Source: Crotophaga sulcirostris (Eukaryota; Chordata; Aves; Cuculiformes; Crotophagidae). Taken from it: 64,000 nt of DNA. The translations under genes and the position numbers were made by a program. The notes beneath the pieces are model-generated. The model did not search any database. It worked only from the letters and a program-made list of their open reading frames with translations, and was not told where the DNA came from. The DNA lies in NCBI GenBank assembly GCA_013397455.1, contig VYZB01000195.1:194341-258340 (forward strand), given 5' to 3'. Positions 1-13,777 of this stretch are shown piece by piece (within the stretch, counting starts at the first letter, position 1; each line of letters begins with the position of its first letter).

Positions 1-2289
1 CCCCAAACTCTACATTATAACTACTTTTATTTTAAAAAAGGTTTCCAATGGGAAATGATGGTCCTTAGAAATGTATAGTTTTACTTGTAAAATATCTGTT
101 CTGATGATGCTTCCACCCATCATGGTGAAATTTAGGAAAATTTCAGAAGCAAGAGGTTGGGATACCAGGTTACAACTCTGACAAATAGATCTCAGCCAGT
201 ACAGCTAAGGGGTGGAGGTCTCGGTTCAACCTCTGTGCTGCAGTCTTCAGCTGAGGAACTGGGACTTGGCACTTTGTTAAAAAACTTGTCCCCTGAGCTA
301 TCAGATAATCTGGATCTCCACTACTCTGGTTGGAAATATTTGACTTTATTTTTGTTCTTTGCTAGAATTAAAAGCTCTGTTTGGGTTAGTTTGATTTCTG
401 GTTGACTGGTTGGCTTCAGAGATGCTGGTTTGTACTTTCTACGAAGTTTATCTGCCCCATCACTGCTGTGGCTTTGCGTGTTACAGTGGAGAGGTTTGTG
501 GGGTTTGAAGATCTTTGCCTTTCCTAGAAGTGGTCAATGGCTGGATTTGACTTCTAGTGTCTAAGTTTTTATGCAGTGGAAAGATCATCTTAAACCAGAG
601 CATCGTGTGCCCTGCCCTCTGAGGGTTAATGATTTGAATCTCCTGCAGAGGGATATGGTTGTCCTGCTGGTTCTTGGCCTGGCTCATCAGTGAATCTGGA
701 ATTGTAAAAGGTCCGTGCCTTGCTCAGAGCTGCCAAGACCTTATCAGATCTGGATTCAAATCCAGAAGCAGATGGTTTAGAGAACTACCCTCTCAGTCTG
801 AAGACATTGCTTTCCCACCATCTCATTTCTTCTTCGTAAATGTGTAGAAAAGTTTTGCCTCCTTTTAGCTTGCCAGAATAATCTGATCCAGACATTTCTG
901 ACTTAAATTATAGCTTTTTCCAACTAACAGACTTCCAGAACTGGCTTTCCTTTTAATCCCTTTTTTTTTATTTATTTATTTTTATGTATTTTGTCTTAAC
1001 AAATTATTTTGTTTCATGTCATCTTAAACAATGTGGTATAGAATTAAAAGAAAAGCCACTTTGTAACTTATCAAAATGTTATTTAAAAAATCCCCAAAAT
1101 GTTTGTGATTTTTTTTTTTTTGCTCACAAGTAATCCCAAGCGACAGCACACTGTGAGGTTTTCTGTGAATGCATTTACAATAGGAGCCAGCCACACATTT
1201 CACTGAATCAACAGGCTTGTCTTGAGATATTTATGACATGAATGTTGAGACTTCTGTTTAGTCAGCCATCCCCAGGGAAGACAGCATTTTTGATAGCGCC
1301 TAAAGAAATTAGGCAGATGTTGTCAAAAGGGTCTTTAAAACACCTGAAAAATCAGTGAAAACACAACTTTGAAGGCTAGGTCATTTAGGGTCTTGCAAAT
1401 ACTGTGCTGAGTAGCTAATTCCCATGGCAAAAATAATGGAAACGCAACACTTCCAACAGCTGGAGCCAGCGGCAGCACAGCTATCTTCAGCATCACCAGC
1501 AGACACAGAACAGCAACAATCCCGTTTGTTGCAGAAACTGAGAAACTACCATCAGCTCTGGATATATCACCTATAAAAAACCTCATTGTCTGTCTGCACA
1601 GCTTAAAGGCTGACTTTTTGTCACTCTCAGGGCGTATGCTGCCCTTTGGCTCACCCAGGGAAGGCTGGTTGCCTCTGAGCTGGGACTCTGGCTCACTTCT
1701 TGTGGGGCACTATGTGCCAGTTAACAAGCTTCTCGTTAGTCCATGTGATGTTTGCAGTCTGAATTAACTCCAGAAGAGATGGTTTTTCCTGTATTTGGGG
1801 CTCCATCTGCAAGATCTCTAAGAAGCATTAGCAGCAGACACCGTACCCTGGGGGTGAAAGGCAGTGACATATCCTGCAGCAGCTGCATGGGTGTGAGGGC
1901 AAAGCCTGCCTGGGGCAGGGCAGAGGAGATCAATCGGCGAAGCTGTTGCCAACCTTGGTCCCAGCTCCCCAGCCACCTCCTCTCACCACAACTCCTTTGA
2001 GTGTCATCTGAACTATTTTTCCAGCTAGTGCCAGACTACTTCATCATGTCTTCGGTATGAAAAAACTTGCGAAGGGGGCAACCTTTGATCCCTGAAAGCT
2101 TTCAGAAGTGTTAATTCCATGTCTGGAATATTGTCACGAAGCAGCTGAATTCCAGTGCGTAGAAGAGCACAGGCGGCACCCAGGGGGTGAATGCAGCCTG
2201 CTCAAAGCTGTGCCAAGTGGAGAAGGACATTTCTTACTAGGCTTTGTGCTCAGGCTTTTATGATGCTTTTAATATGAGAGACTCTTATC

Positions 2290-2640
2290 ATGGTTCATTT
2301 ACTTCCATGCTTGTGGTTTTGCCACTTGGGAGCAATTATAGGACCCTCTGATTCATGCTAAGGGAAGAACTGACGTTTAGATGGTGAATTACGTGACTGG
2401 TTTTTGGTGGACTTTTGTTGGTATTGAGCTAGAAGATGTTAATGCACTTTGGTCCAATTAAGCTGGCGATTACCTTGTGCATGGCCACACAGCATATTTT
2501 GTTAGCTACACTCCTTGACTGTTTCAAAAGGAAATATTGATAGAAGTTTGAACACAAGCTGTTAATGATTTGCCTTTGCTATAATAAAGGCAGGCTCTTA
2601 ATTAAGAACCTCTATGGGTTTTTTTGCAATGCATTTTTTA
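2290..2640. promoter_or_regulatory. Candidate distal regulatory block in the 3' flank
   Basis: This block contains the hairpin GCCTTTGCTATAATAAAGGC at 2572-2591, then CTTAATTAAG at 2597-2606, plus TCCAATTAAG and GCAATTATAGG elements. The hairpin plus TAATTA unit is nearly the same as one in BMP7 intron 2 at 59731-59759. There is no open frame of note and no repeat recognised. It may be a conserved non-coding element; that is inference. Confidence 0.3.
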
Positions 2641-5600
2641 TTTATTATTTGCTTTCATTTTTCCAGAATGTCCATGCTCTAACCATTTTGTTTTGCTTCC
2701 TTTTTTGGCCTACCAGTACTGATGTCACTTGGAGATCTGATCGTCAACATCATAAAAACAGTGCTGGGAAAAGCCACAAAATATTGCATAAAGACTAGAA
2801 GGACTGAAATTTGAAGGACTTCTTTAAGGAGATATATCTTTTTTCACTGGTGAGTAGGTGGAGCCATTTTATTTTTCCTGATTACAGCCTAGAACAACTC
2901 AAGCTGCTGCAGCTGGTATTTTGATGTCATTGTTCATCTTGCTGAAGCAATTTGACAGCAGCAGTGTTTTTCTCCAGTGTCCTTGTTGCAAATTACATAT
3001 GTTTCATACTCCATTTTTAATTAAAAACAGTTTTTTTCCATTTAAACAATGTAATTTCTTGAGGTGGAAAGAAGACTTCTTTGACTAATGATCGTTCATT
3101 AAATTGGGAGTAGAAATGGTTTGCATTTTCTGAAGTTGAATGTAAATCTGGCAAAACACTTATTGCGAAGTTTGAAATTGGGCAAAACTCTTTGGAGCCC
3201 TGAGGCTCAGATGAAGTCTGGAGTGGTGGTCAGAAGAGTCCTAAAATGAGCTGAAGGCAGGAATTTTAAGGAGAAAAAAACCCATATGTGAATGTTTGTT
3301 CTCCCCTCAAGCATTTGAGATTAAAAATTGCACCCAAAGTGGAATGTTAAATTCAACCTCAACTATGGACACTTTGGGCCAGAATTTGTAATCCCTTTGT
3401 AGTATTTCAGCGATGCAAGGAGCACAGAGATGTGCTGCAGCTGGCCCTTGTAGGAGCAGATCCCCCACTGGGATAGGTTTATGTGCAGCTCCACTGCTGC
3501 AAAGGACAGGGCAGCTGCAAAGCAGTGCTGGAGCAGCAAACCCGAGCAGTTGTCCTTGCTGCAACTGGATCTGAAGGTCAAGGTGTAAGAATAATTTCTC
3601 CATGCTCCCTCCTCTTTGTCACCATTTTTTCCAGATTAAAAACTGATCAGATGTAGAACAGCTTCAAAACAAGTTTTCTTGCCCTTATCAATTATCTTTC
3701 TGTAAAAAATAGCCTACAGACAGCCAGGCTACTCCTCTCCAACGTATTTACTGATTTCAAAAATGTAGCATTCCCAGATTCATTAATTCAATTAATTGGA
3801 AACCACATTTTCATCTTATATATTCAGATTTCGTAATGGAGCTTTTTGGGCTGCTAACCTTCTGTCATCTGAACCTCATTAAGATAAGAGAAAGCTGGAC
3901 AAGGAGAAATACCTGCTCAGAAAGGGGGATATTTGACCCATTGGACATGTGGTTGCAAACCATTACACAGGATGTAATTCCTAATGCTCTTAAGGAGTCT
4001 AAACAGATATTTCACAAGGCAGCTTTGAAACTTGATTAATGTGGACAAATCACTTCAAAATTTTTGGATGAAAGGGGCTGCATAACTGCTAAGTCTAACC
4101 CAAAACTTACTTTATGCGATGTGAAAATGATAACTCAGTTGACAAAACTCATTAAATGCAGCCCCTTTATCATACAGTATAATCTGTAAAATGTTGCAAC
4201 ACAAAATGTTGGCAAGTTACCAGCACATCATCATCCTATTTCAGTTACAGAACAGTGACATGGTGATAAGCTCCTACTTGTTCAGCATCAAGGGCTCCTG
4301 GGATGATGTATTGGGAAATTCCCCACCGGGTACCTAATGTTTTACTTCTGCCCTGACGGCTTTGTGCTGGACTGGAGAGATGAGGAGCTGCCCCCCACCA
4401 CTGACTCTGGCTGCTGTCAGCTCGTGGGGCAAAGGCTCCAGCAGTGCTCAAACAAACAGCAACAGACGTGGGCAGCAGTTACAGAAAGCTGCTTTGAAAA
4501 ACGCTGTACAGATTTCACAATTAGGACACATGTCAGTCTTTTGAGGATTAAGATGAGCCTGGTCCTTCTCATGCAGCTGATCTCCACCTGAAGGATGTGA
4601 GAGTTGTTTTTCTGGTTTTGTTGTCACAAGCAGAGATAATTAAGGTTTGGATCATGAACATTTTGTTGCGGGGAGGGATTGGGGAAGCGGTTGAAGAGGC
4701 CTTTGGCATGGTGATAGCATTTTGGAAACACTTCATGAGAATCCAGATTTCTTGCTGCTATCTGGAAGAGAGAAAAACTAAGTAGATATTGGGAGGATTT
4801 CCTAGATTTTCTTGTAGTAAAATAAGTTTTAAGTAAAGTAAGTTTTAAGTATGGTCTGCATAGTCTATTGTTAAGTTCATAGCAAAATGTAACAAACAGT
4901 ATTTTCAAGTGGTTTTGTATTCCAGTGAGACTATTTCACAAGCTTGTTCTTAGCACTTATGGAACCCTTTATATTTTCAGAGCTCCTGAAAACAACAAGC
5001 TTGCTAAAAAAAATACAAGCGCTATTTTTAGCACTGTAACGTCTAAAATAATAGCACATTGACAGGAACTTCATCAGTTTCAATAGGATGCCACAGTGCT
5101 TGGTGGTTTACAGTCCCTCTCCAGTTCCCAAATGGCTCAGCCCAGACAGACGAGCCCAGCTCCCTGGGCTGGAGCCTGGGTGGGCACATTGTTTGGGCTG
5201 GCCAGCCCCTGCCACTGAGCTGTGGTAATCTCCTCACCCACTGCTGAAATGCAACCACCTCTGTGATAAAACCAGGCCTCTCTTGAGCACCACCAGAAAG
5301 CCCACAGCTCTGGCTTACTAGTGTGAAACCTGAACTTGGAAAAAGTGTGTCTTCAATTGGTGCATTTCTCTCTTCTCGCTGATTTTTGACCCTCTTCTTG
5401 ATTTCCCAGTGAAATCTCTCAGCCATTGTTTCTGCCATTCCTGAATTCTTTTTCCATCATTTTATGGCAGATAGCAGAGTCTCTCTCCAAGCACTGAGCA
5501 CCTACTTTGGCAGAAGGATGTCTGCTCGTGGAATTGGACCAACATGCAGTTTTGATCCTATGGCTCTCGGAGCCGGCCATCCGAGCTGCCTCTGAGCACC

Positions 5601-8424
5601 GTACCCGTTCTCACCGTAACCCTGTTGCTTCTCCCAAAATGTAATATGAATCCAGGAGCAGTTTTGTTGAACTACAATCTGGGTCAACAGTGTCTGATAG
5701 GTTGAAAGGTCACGCTGAAACTCCATCTGTTTTAGCTCTCCATTGGAACCATGAAAGTACTTTAAACTTGAGATGTTCTGTAGCAATTCCTAAATTACCA
5801 GTAATGTGTAGTGACACCAAGAACTGTAGTCTAGAAATGCCATGTTTCTCTTTTTTTTCTTTTTTTTTTTGATCTAACTGGGTGAAACATCAGATTTAGG
5901 AAGTAAATTCAAATCAGCTGGACACAGGTCAGTGGTTGTATGTGGAAAGGGACGATATGCTAAGTGCCCCTGGCCCATAAAAAGCCTGTCCTACTGAGAT
6001 CTGGCTCCAGGGCTTATTAAATACCAGCCATTTTTGACTAGTAAAAGACCAAACAAAATGTGCTTTTTCTCCTTTGATGATTAAACTCAGCCTGCAGTGA
6101 GGGGTATCCTTTATATAAACACATGCTTTTGTGTGTGTGCTGTCCTAAGAGATTAGCACATTTGCATGTTTACTTTTAAGGTTTCTTTGCTTTCAGGTGA
6201 TAGTGAACCTAACCTACAGACTGAGGGAAGTGCCAAGGTGTCAGAGAGGGCAGGGCCCATCTGCCTTTCTTCTGTCACTTGGGATCCAGCCAAGACTCTT
6301 CAGAATCTGTCCTGTAAGTGCTCAGTGCTGTTGGTTCCCACTGCGACTCGGCACAGGTCCAAAGCCCTCCTGAATGATTTCCAATGCCATTAATTTCTGA
6401 GTGCAACAGGGACCCCTTTTTCAGCGTAGTTAATTCTTCAACATAAAGGAACAAATTCATATGAGAAGGAGGCCAGGAACAGTGACATTTTTATCTTACT
6501 CTAGGGGCAGGTGTAGATTAGGTCTAAATATCTCTCATTAGCTGGTTTGTTTTATCCACTTTACATTATGGTGTTAAAGCATTAAGGGCTGACTGATGCA
6601 GGGCTGTTCTTGGTCTGTGCTATGAAGTATGAACAGGGGAGCAGCTTAGACTACACTTGCAGGACTTGCTTTTGCTGTTAAGATGGAGGAATCAACAAGC
6701 TTTAACTTCAGCAACATTTCATGATTTTCTTAATGTCTCTGTTGCGCTGTGTAAGGCACAACTGAGCTGAGGGCAGTGGTGAAACACCCTGTGAGATTGA
6801 CTCTGGCTATGTTTGAGGGAGAAGGTGTGCTCCTTGTCAGAGACTACCCCAACCATGCCACCCAAAATCAGCCAAGTTTCCCTGGAAACAAGCCTTAACA
6901 AACTCAGCTGGGCAGGGAAGGAGCAATGTGTGGCTGGCAGAGGGTCGGGGCAGTTGCCTCCTGACGTAGAAGAGGACACTGCGACTGCAAGACCATCAAT
7001 AAGTGGCTGTGATTTTTCACACAAGACTTTTTTCCTCCATTAGAGATCAAAAGACGCTGATCGCACTGGGGCTGCTTAGGGGCTGGAAAGCAGAGGCAGT
7101 TTGTCTATACTGGAACATTCTTGAGATGTCTTCTTGTACCAACCAGCCCCTGTGCTGTTTGGAGCAGGCGCAGACCTGCCTCGATGTGGGGCAGCTTTCG
7201 GTACGGTTATTCCCACCACCTCACTGACAGCCCGCGATACGTGCTAAAAGCTGGACTATAAACCAAAAACCACACTGGTTTCTGTTATTTATGGCTAACA
7301 TGGAGACAGTGACATCCTTGGCAATCTCCTTCTGCCACCTCTAACCTTTCAGCTCTCTCCACGCCCTCTCCATCCTCAAGTAACACAAAGATGAGAACCA
7401 AACTCCTTGCTCTGGACTGCAGTGTGATAATTGAGCAGAGTCACGCTAGCTACACAGAGACAAATCTGCAACTGATTATGAGGTTTTCTTCTCAATTAAT
7501 TGTCAGAAGCAGAGGGATGTTTGATGTTTAATGTCTTTTTCTTCTTGTTGAATGCATTCTCTTTGCCACCCGTCCTCAGACACTGGGAATGAACAGAATT
7601 GTACAACGCAAACGCTGTGGAGTCATCAGTGTGTTCATGTACAATCTGCCTCAAGTGTTCGTCTGCAGTTTTGATGTTATGCACAGGTCTGTAGGGGACC
7701 TTGGGTTCACATCTGTTGACAGTTACATTGACATCTTACTTGGAAGCACTGAATGAATCCTAAACCCAAGTTCAGGGTGTGAGATTTATACGCTGTGCAT
7801 GTTCTCTGGGCCAGGAGAGGGAGGATGTGTCTCTGCACTCCGTGGGCACAGCATCTGATTGTGAAAGTTAAAGCATGCTTGGACTGTCCTCACAGATCTG
7901 TCTTTGGACAGGGGAAGACAAATCCTCTGTCTTTGAAAACCTTCTTTGGAACTGGTATTTCTTCATGTGGTCTGAGCTCAGGAACAGCCCTTTGGCTGTC
8001 AGGAGTCTTTTCAGGGAAAAAAGTAAAACAGGGAAACATCAGTGGGAGGGAGGTTAATGAGAGTTTTAAAAAGGAGAGGAACCAAGATGTGCCCTGTGTG
8101 ACTAAGCTGCAGAGACTTCATTTAAAGTGAAAATCTGAGACCAAAGGACAATTAGCCTGTGAAGCCTTCTTCATTTGTGCTTAATATGTTTTCATTTTTA
8201 AAAATGGTGAAAGCGCGAACAGTTTGTGGCCATTCTGCATCTTAGGATATAACAAACTCCTCCAATATTTTATAAAGAGGCTTTTACAAAGATGCAGGGG
8301 AATAGAAGTTTATTTTTGAGACAGGAAGATGAAGCTCAGCATCCTGGGCTGTCTTGGTGCTGCTGAAGTCATTGCAGGGACTGGCAGAGAGCACCCTTAT
8401 TGTTTACAAAGCAGAACACCTGCA

Positions 8425-8500
8425 ACCTAGACCTGTGGGTTGAAATCCTAATCCCAGTCAGGTCAGTGGCAAAATCTGTGCTTATCCCTGTGGGGCTCAG
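8425..8500. repeat. Old CCATTGACTTCAATGG-family repeat
   Basis: GTGGGTTGAAATCCTAATCC then CAGTCAGGTCAGTGGCAAAA resembles the common amniote sequence GTGAAATCCTGGCCCC...AGTCAATGGCAAAA. It is diverged and short. Confidence 0.45.
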
Positions 8501-11500
8501 TTTCAGACCTAGTGTCTTCTATAAGGCTGCTCAATACTGTTGGGACTCAAAATTAAGCACAACTTGAAAGATTTGAACTAATTGTAATTCAACAAATTAC
8601 TGGCAGAGCTCTGATTAAGACTATAAGAATTCCTCGCTTCCATTTCTCTACTCTGACCACAGACAGGATTGGACCAATTACAGAAGATCTTTGGGAGACT
8701 CATTATTTTAGATATATTAGAATATTTTGAACTTTCAGGAGGATCTAACGTAGATCAGACAGTAATGAATAGCTCTATAAAAAGGTAAAATAGAGACCAA
8801 GCTCTTGTAACTTGGAAATTGCCAGAGAAAAGAAGTCAATTATTCTGTGCTAGACTGTATTTTAAGTTGCCAATTGCACCAATTACTTAAGATAAATCTC
8901 TTAATTTATTCTGTTTTAGAAACAACAGGGATGTCGTATTTCACTCAAAATACCTAATAAAAATATTTGAGGTTCTATACATCCTTTCTGAGATTTTTAT
9001 AGTGAATCTCATATTATAATAATGATGGTTTCCATTCTGCTTAACCACTTTATTACAGCTAGAGGGGAGGTTTATATATATGTACATATGTATATATTTA
9101 TATAAAATGAATAACTGGCAAAGTATGACAATTTTTTTCTGCGCTGAATGAACTGATGTGCTGAATGGGATGGGGAGCAGGACTGATTCAGAGGAAAACT
9201 CAGCCCTGCATATGAATCTGCCTCACTGACTTTTCTAGTGCAGTTAATAATTTCCCTTGAATGCGCTGCAGAAGCCAAGTCGATAATTATTTGTTCAGCC
9301 TAGATGCACAAGCCAGTTGTGCACCGTGTACAGTCCAGCTGGCATTTCTCCTGACTGGTCTGTGCTTTTCAGGCATAGAAGTGCAGGGATCCTTGTCTAT
9401 TAGAGATGCAGGTTTAGCTATCATACAGCTAAACTTAAACACTACCTGCTTTCATCAGAGGTTCTCATATTCCAGCACTCCTAGGGAAAAGATTACAATA
9501 ATGTGAACTTTTGATTTCTTTTTTTCCTATAAATTGACTAAGTGTTTAAATGTGCTGTCAGATTTGATTTCAGTTGCAATGAAAGTTCAAGTCACTTCTT
9601 GTCTTGTCCAAACCAGTGCATCCTATCTTTACCTTATGCGCACACACTGCCTCTTTCCAATGTGTCAGATTGAGCACCCAAACTCAGGAGTGACTTCTGA
9701 AAAAACTGGGCTGCATGAAAGCCCCACACTTGGTTCAGGTAATCTCCCTTTGCTTTGCTGAAACCTCTCCCTGTGTTTCAAGCAAGGAAAATACCAGACA
9801 GCAATGACAAAAAGCAGAGAAGCATTTCATATGACAAAAATACCACTTCAAGAAGTGTGCAGACTGTTTCCCCAAAAAATGTTGGATGAAATTATATGTT
9901 CTTCTTTCAGGTTTCTCAAATAGACCATTGCTTTTCTGGATCTCAAGGGATATAAGGACAAGTTCAGCTTGTACTGTCCTTCTCCATTTCTTTATCTGAC
10001 ATGTAACTTACAGTTGGATGCATCATGTAAATAGACACAATACCTTGCAAGAGACTTCATACAGTCCTTCCTATGAGTTCCTGTGGGCATTTTAACAGAC
10101 ATGGCAATATTGCCTTCTCTTTGCATGGCAGTCCTGGCTGCAGCAGCAGCCCTGTTCTCCTACAACATGGATCTCAATTCTGAATACACTACAAAAAACA
10201 GTGCATTTGAGGCAAAGGTCACTGCAGGCAAGGGCAGAGACAGCACACTGTGTGACGCACACGCAGAACGGCTGCTTCTGTGATACGTCAGCTTGGCTTT
10301 GTAACTCATTTTATTCAGATTAGGGGTAGAAATCAAAAACTGTGGGGAAAGGAGGGAGAAAGGAGGGCTTTTCAGGTAAAACCAGAGTGAATGTGTTTAT
10401 TTTCTGACTGGAAGTAGAAACTTAATATTTCTGTTCTTGCTGAAATTTGTTAGCTGTTTGAGACCACATTTTTCATGCAGAATCTTCTACAAGAAAAGAA
10501 ATAACAAAAATAAAGTGCTGGCATTGGGAATGCCTGACCTGCAAGTGGAGGCACCAGTGTGTTCCTGTCTGCTCACAAGTTCAAGGTAAGAGATGCAGAA
10601 AGGCTGCGTTCAGTTCCCATCTTTGCTGTTCTGTTTTGAAAACAAATGAATAAACATAATCCCTGGACCTTAAAGATCACCACTCATAAGAATATTTGAG
10701 ATACAACAGCTCCACTAAATGACATCCTTAAATGGTGACTGAATCTGGGGGAGATGATAAAAGATGGGTTTCAACACCCCCTGCAGCACTGGCCACTCTG
10801 GGGCTGGGTTTCCCCTGTGCTGCACACTTGCTCTAAGTACTGACCTCCAAGAAAGGGGAATAATTCTTCTGAATGTGTGATAATCACCTTGGAAAGGCTT
10901 CTTTCGTTTGGAATTGCAGAAGTGACATTTTTAGTGAATGTAAAGTTTTGCCTGGATTTAGTTCTTAGCACAACAAATCACCTACCAGGCTTGATGTCAG
11001 GTTGAAGCGAGGGCCTGACTGTGGCTCTCACACTACGCACAGACTCCCACGTCATGAAGTCTCCTGTCACCACCAAAACCAGACTATGAGAGTGGGACAT
11101 GTTTTGCCCACCGTCTCTGCTCACTCAGTTCAGATGAACTGCCAGGACGTGGTTCTGGGTTGGGTTTTTTGTGCTGGGGAAGTGCATAGCTTAGCTGTAC
11201 TCGCACGCACATGCTGACATTTTGACTCATGCTGGTGTGAGGGAGCTCAACATGTGGTTTGTTGGGATCACTGTGGTATCTCTCAGGCTGTGCAGGAAGG
11301 TCTGTAGGCTAGATGCTGAGGGTCTTCCAAAACTAAGCCTCAAATCAAACGCAGTAAATTAAGCTACAGCATATGCAACACATCATTTCAGTATTTATGT
11401 TTGCAGCCTCCAGCTCCAATATCAAAAAGTCTGGGAGATGAGTGCAATAAATAGCCAGTTCACGGAGGAGTTGGCAAGATTTATTATGTTTATGATTCTG

Positions 11501-11856
11501 CACAAACAGTGTTGACAGATTTCTTTTGAGACAGAGATAGCTTCTGCACTCAAGTCACCGAGGAGAGCTAGACTTGGGAGGATTCATCCCCAGCTGAAGT
11601 CTATGTTGTTAGGTGCCTATAATTTCATGCCTGCTGTGTTTTAAACACTGCCATGTAAAGGGGTTTTATACAGGCAGTGATTTTGTGCTGCCCTTCTGAA
11701 ATGGTAATCCTAGCATTACCTCTTTGGCTGGCGTTATGTCTTTGCTGCAATCAAGTGATAATCATTATTGGCTATTCAATAGAGACCTAAATGTGTGTGA
11801 TGTGCTGCAGTAATTGAAACATGCGGAAAGCATCCCATTAAATTTACAGTCTGAGG

Positions 11857-11930
11857 CTTTGGTACAAGTGCCATGGAATCAATGGGAAGTTTCTCCTTGT
11901 TTTCAGTAGGAGCTGGATCTTGCCCAAACA
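11857..11930. repeat. Old CCATTGACTTCAATGG-family repeat
   Basis: AGTGCCATGGAATCAATGGG, AAGTTTCTCCTTGTTTTCAG and TAGGAGCTGGATCTTGCCC follow the amniote consensus of a CCATTGAAGTCAATGG half-unit joined to ATTGACTTCAGTGGGAGC. The two halves are in inverted orientation, so the unit is roughly palindromic. Confidence 0.5.
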
Positions 11931-12049
11931 GTGCAAAGCAGCCTCCCACGCTCCAGAGCAAATACAGAGAGGCATATGGTTACTGTCAAGGGAACAGGTG
12001 GATATTCATATGGTTTGTAAAGGAGCTGGAGACAGCTTGTTGCATTTTG

Positions 12050-12260
12050 ATAAGAAGGTTATTCCAGGCAACTGGAATGGTATGAAAACAGGGAGAAGTA
12101 GAGCACAGACAGCAGGGGCAGCAGAAGGAGGCATGGGTGAGACTGGGGTATGAGAGAGAGAGGAAGCCCGACATGAAGTTATGCAGGGCTTTGGAAATGA
12201 GGAGGAAAAGCTCAACTAAATATACAAAAAGAGTGGAGGGGAAACTGAGCAGGTTTGAGA
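12050..12260 (+). repeat. Possible ancient interspersed repeat
   Basis: TTATTCCAGGCAACTGGAAT, GAAGTTATGCAGGGCTTTGG and AAATGAGGAGGAAAAGCTC resemble, in order, a widespread old amniote repeat (TTCCAGGCAG, CATGCAGGGCCTTGTAGG, TGAGGAGTTTG). I cannot name the family, and the limits are approximate. Confidence 0.35.
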
Positions 12261-13777
12261 GCAAAGGGATTTGTGGTGAATTTTGCTGAGACTGGAGGTA
12301 TTTGTGAGGGAAGGAGGGGTCAGGATGGTCCATGGCAGAAGGCGGCACCGTGGCTGCTGCTGAGATTTGCCCCGTTTCTCTCCCCTCCCGGGCACGTGGT
12401 TACAGGGAAAAGCAGCCAGGATGGTCCCCTCTCCCAGGGCACAGTGCTGCGTGGTGACAGGGGTAGCTGTGGTTGTCACACCCAACACCAGCAGCCTAAT
12501 GTGGCCCAGGCTTCCTGTCGCCCACACCTCTGGAGAGCAGTAAATCAGTGGACAAGGAGAATTGCCTTGCTCGTGCTGAGCTTGAAAACAAGATCCCCTT
12601 TCAGCCCCTGCCATTCAGCACAGCAGGAAACCAGAAGCTTCTGATAGCAGAGATGAGATATGGCTTCACTGGGGCAGAATTGTGCACAGACACCAGTTCC
12701 TACGTACTTGTCCCCACCATGAAGCTGCTGTTGCAGTCCTGTGGGCATAGAGCACGTCCAGTACGGATCACACCGAGCATATGAAGCTCCTTCCTCTTCC
12801 CCAGGCTTGGAATAATCTTTGTGTTTGCTGCGTGGAGTAAGTTTGGATCAGCACAGGCTGGGAAACTGTGGTGATCTCAGGAAATGAGCAAGTGAAGACA
12901 TTTTTTTTTGTGTGGCAAACCTGAATATTGTGTTGTGGAGAGATACTGCAAGTGCTCAAAACAGAGCAAAGGTTTATAAAGTGTTGTCAGAGAGTAGATC
13001 AGAGATCTGCTAGAGATCTCATAAAGACTATCACAAAATGTTTCATGTAGTAAACTACAATGCATAACTTTATAATGGAAGCCACTGTATCTTTGCCATT
13101 TGCAAAATGAAGGCAATAAAATGTAATTAAAAAAATGAAGGAGAATCCAGTGTGTATGAGAGAATTTTGTAACTGGAACACCTTGTTTATACTTGCTCAG
13201 CAATTAAGCTTCTGTGATGCTAAAATAGGAACGTTAATAATTTGAAAATGCTAGATCAGCACTGTAGCAGTTGTTCTTCTAAAGGATGTGTTTGGAAAGG
13301 TATTGAGAGAGATAACTGATCCTTGTTGCTATTATTTTATTAACTCAGGAGTAGCTTCTAAGAGTCCTCTCCAGTATTTATCTGATGTATCTGCCCAGCT
13401 GAGGAACTATTTCTGAGTGAACAAGGCCTTTCTTCTCCCAGAGAAAGTGCTAACCAGTCACCTTTGTTAACATAGGTGGAGGGAAAATGTGGCAAGGAAT
13501 CCTTTCAGAATCATGTTGAGATGGCACAGAATAACGTTAGTGTAAAGGTACTCTTCTGTGCTCAAAGAAGGGTTCGAGTTGCTTGTCTTTGAAACTGGAT
13601 TTTCATTTTATTCTGAAACCTGAAGCTAAGGGCAAAGTGTAGAAGTGGATCATCCAGTGGACTTCCAACTTGCAGGAAACCCTTGCCTTTCTCTGTAAGA
13701 CAGCAGTAGCAAAGCCAGCTGGTGGGTCCTGCGGCCGGGAGCTGCGTGCCCTGCCAGCACAGCCACACAGGGTCACC

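Larger units (their letters stand above)
1..13777. other. Intergenic: 3' flank of BMP7, distal part
   Basis: No gene can be supported. All open frames are short, often start with non-ATG codons, and lack recognisable domains. The content is AT-rich unique sequence, two copies of the CCATTGACTT family, one possible ancient repeat near 12.1 kb, and the hairpin/TAATTA motif at 2572. Confidence 0.75.

Noticed and set aside
9070..9108. AT-rich alternating TATATA/GTACAT palindrome
   Set aside because: Ordinary low-complexity sequence with no accompanying promoter features.
12216..12644. Overlapping 130-codon frames on both strands
   Set aside because: They mirror each other across GC-rich sequence and have no recognisable product.
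1..13777. Search for TFAP2C, the expected neighbour on the 3' side of BMP7
   Set aside because: No AP-2 DNA-binding domain sequence is visible, so that gene must lie further left if synteny holds.
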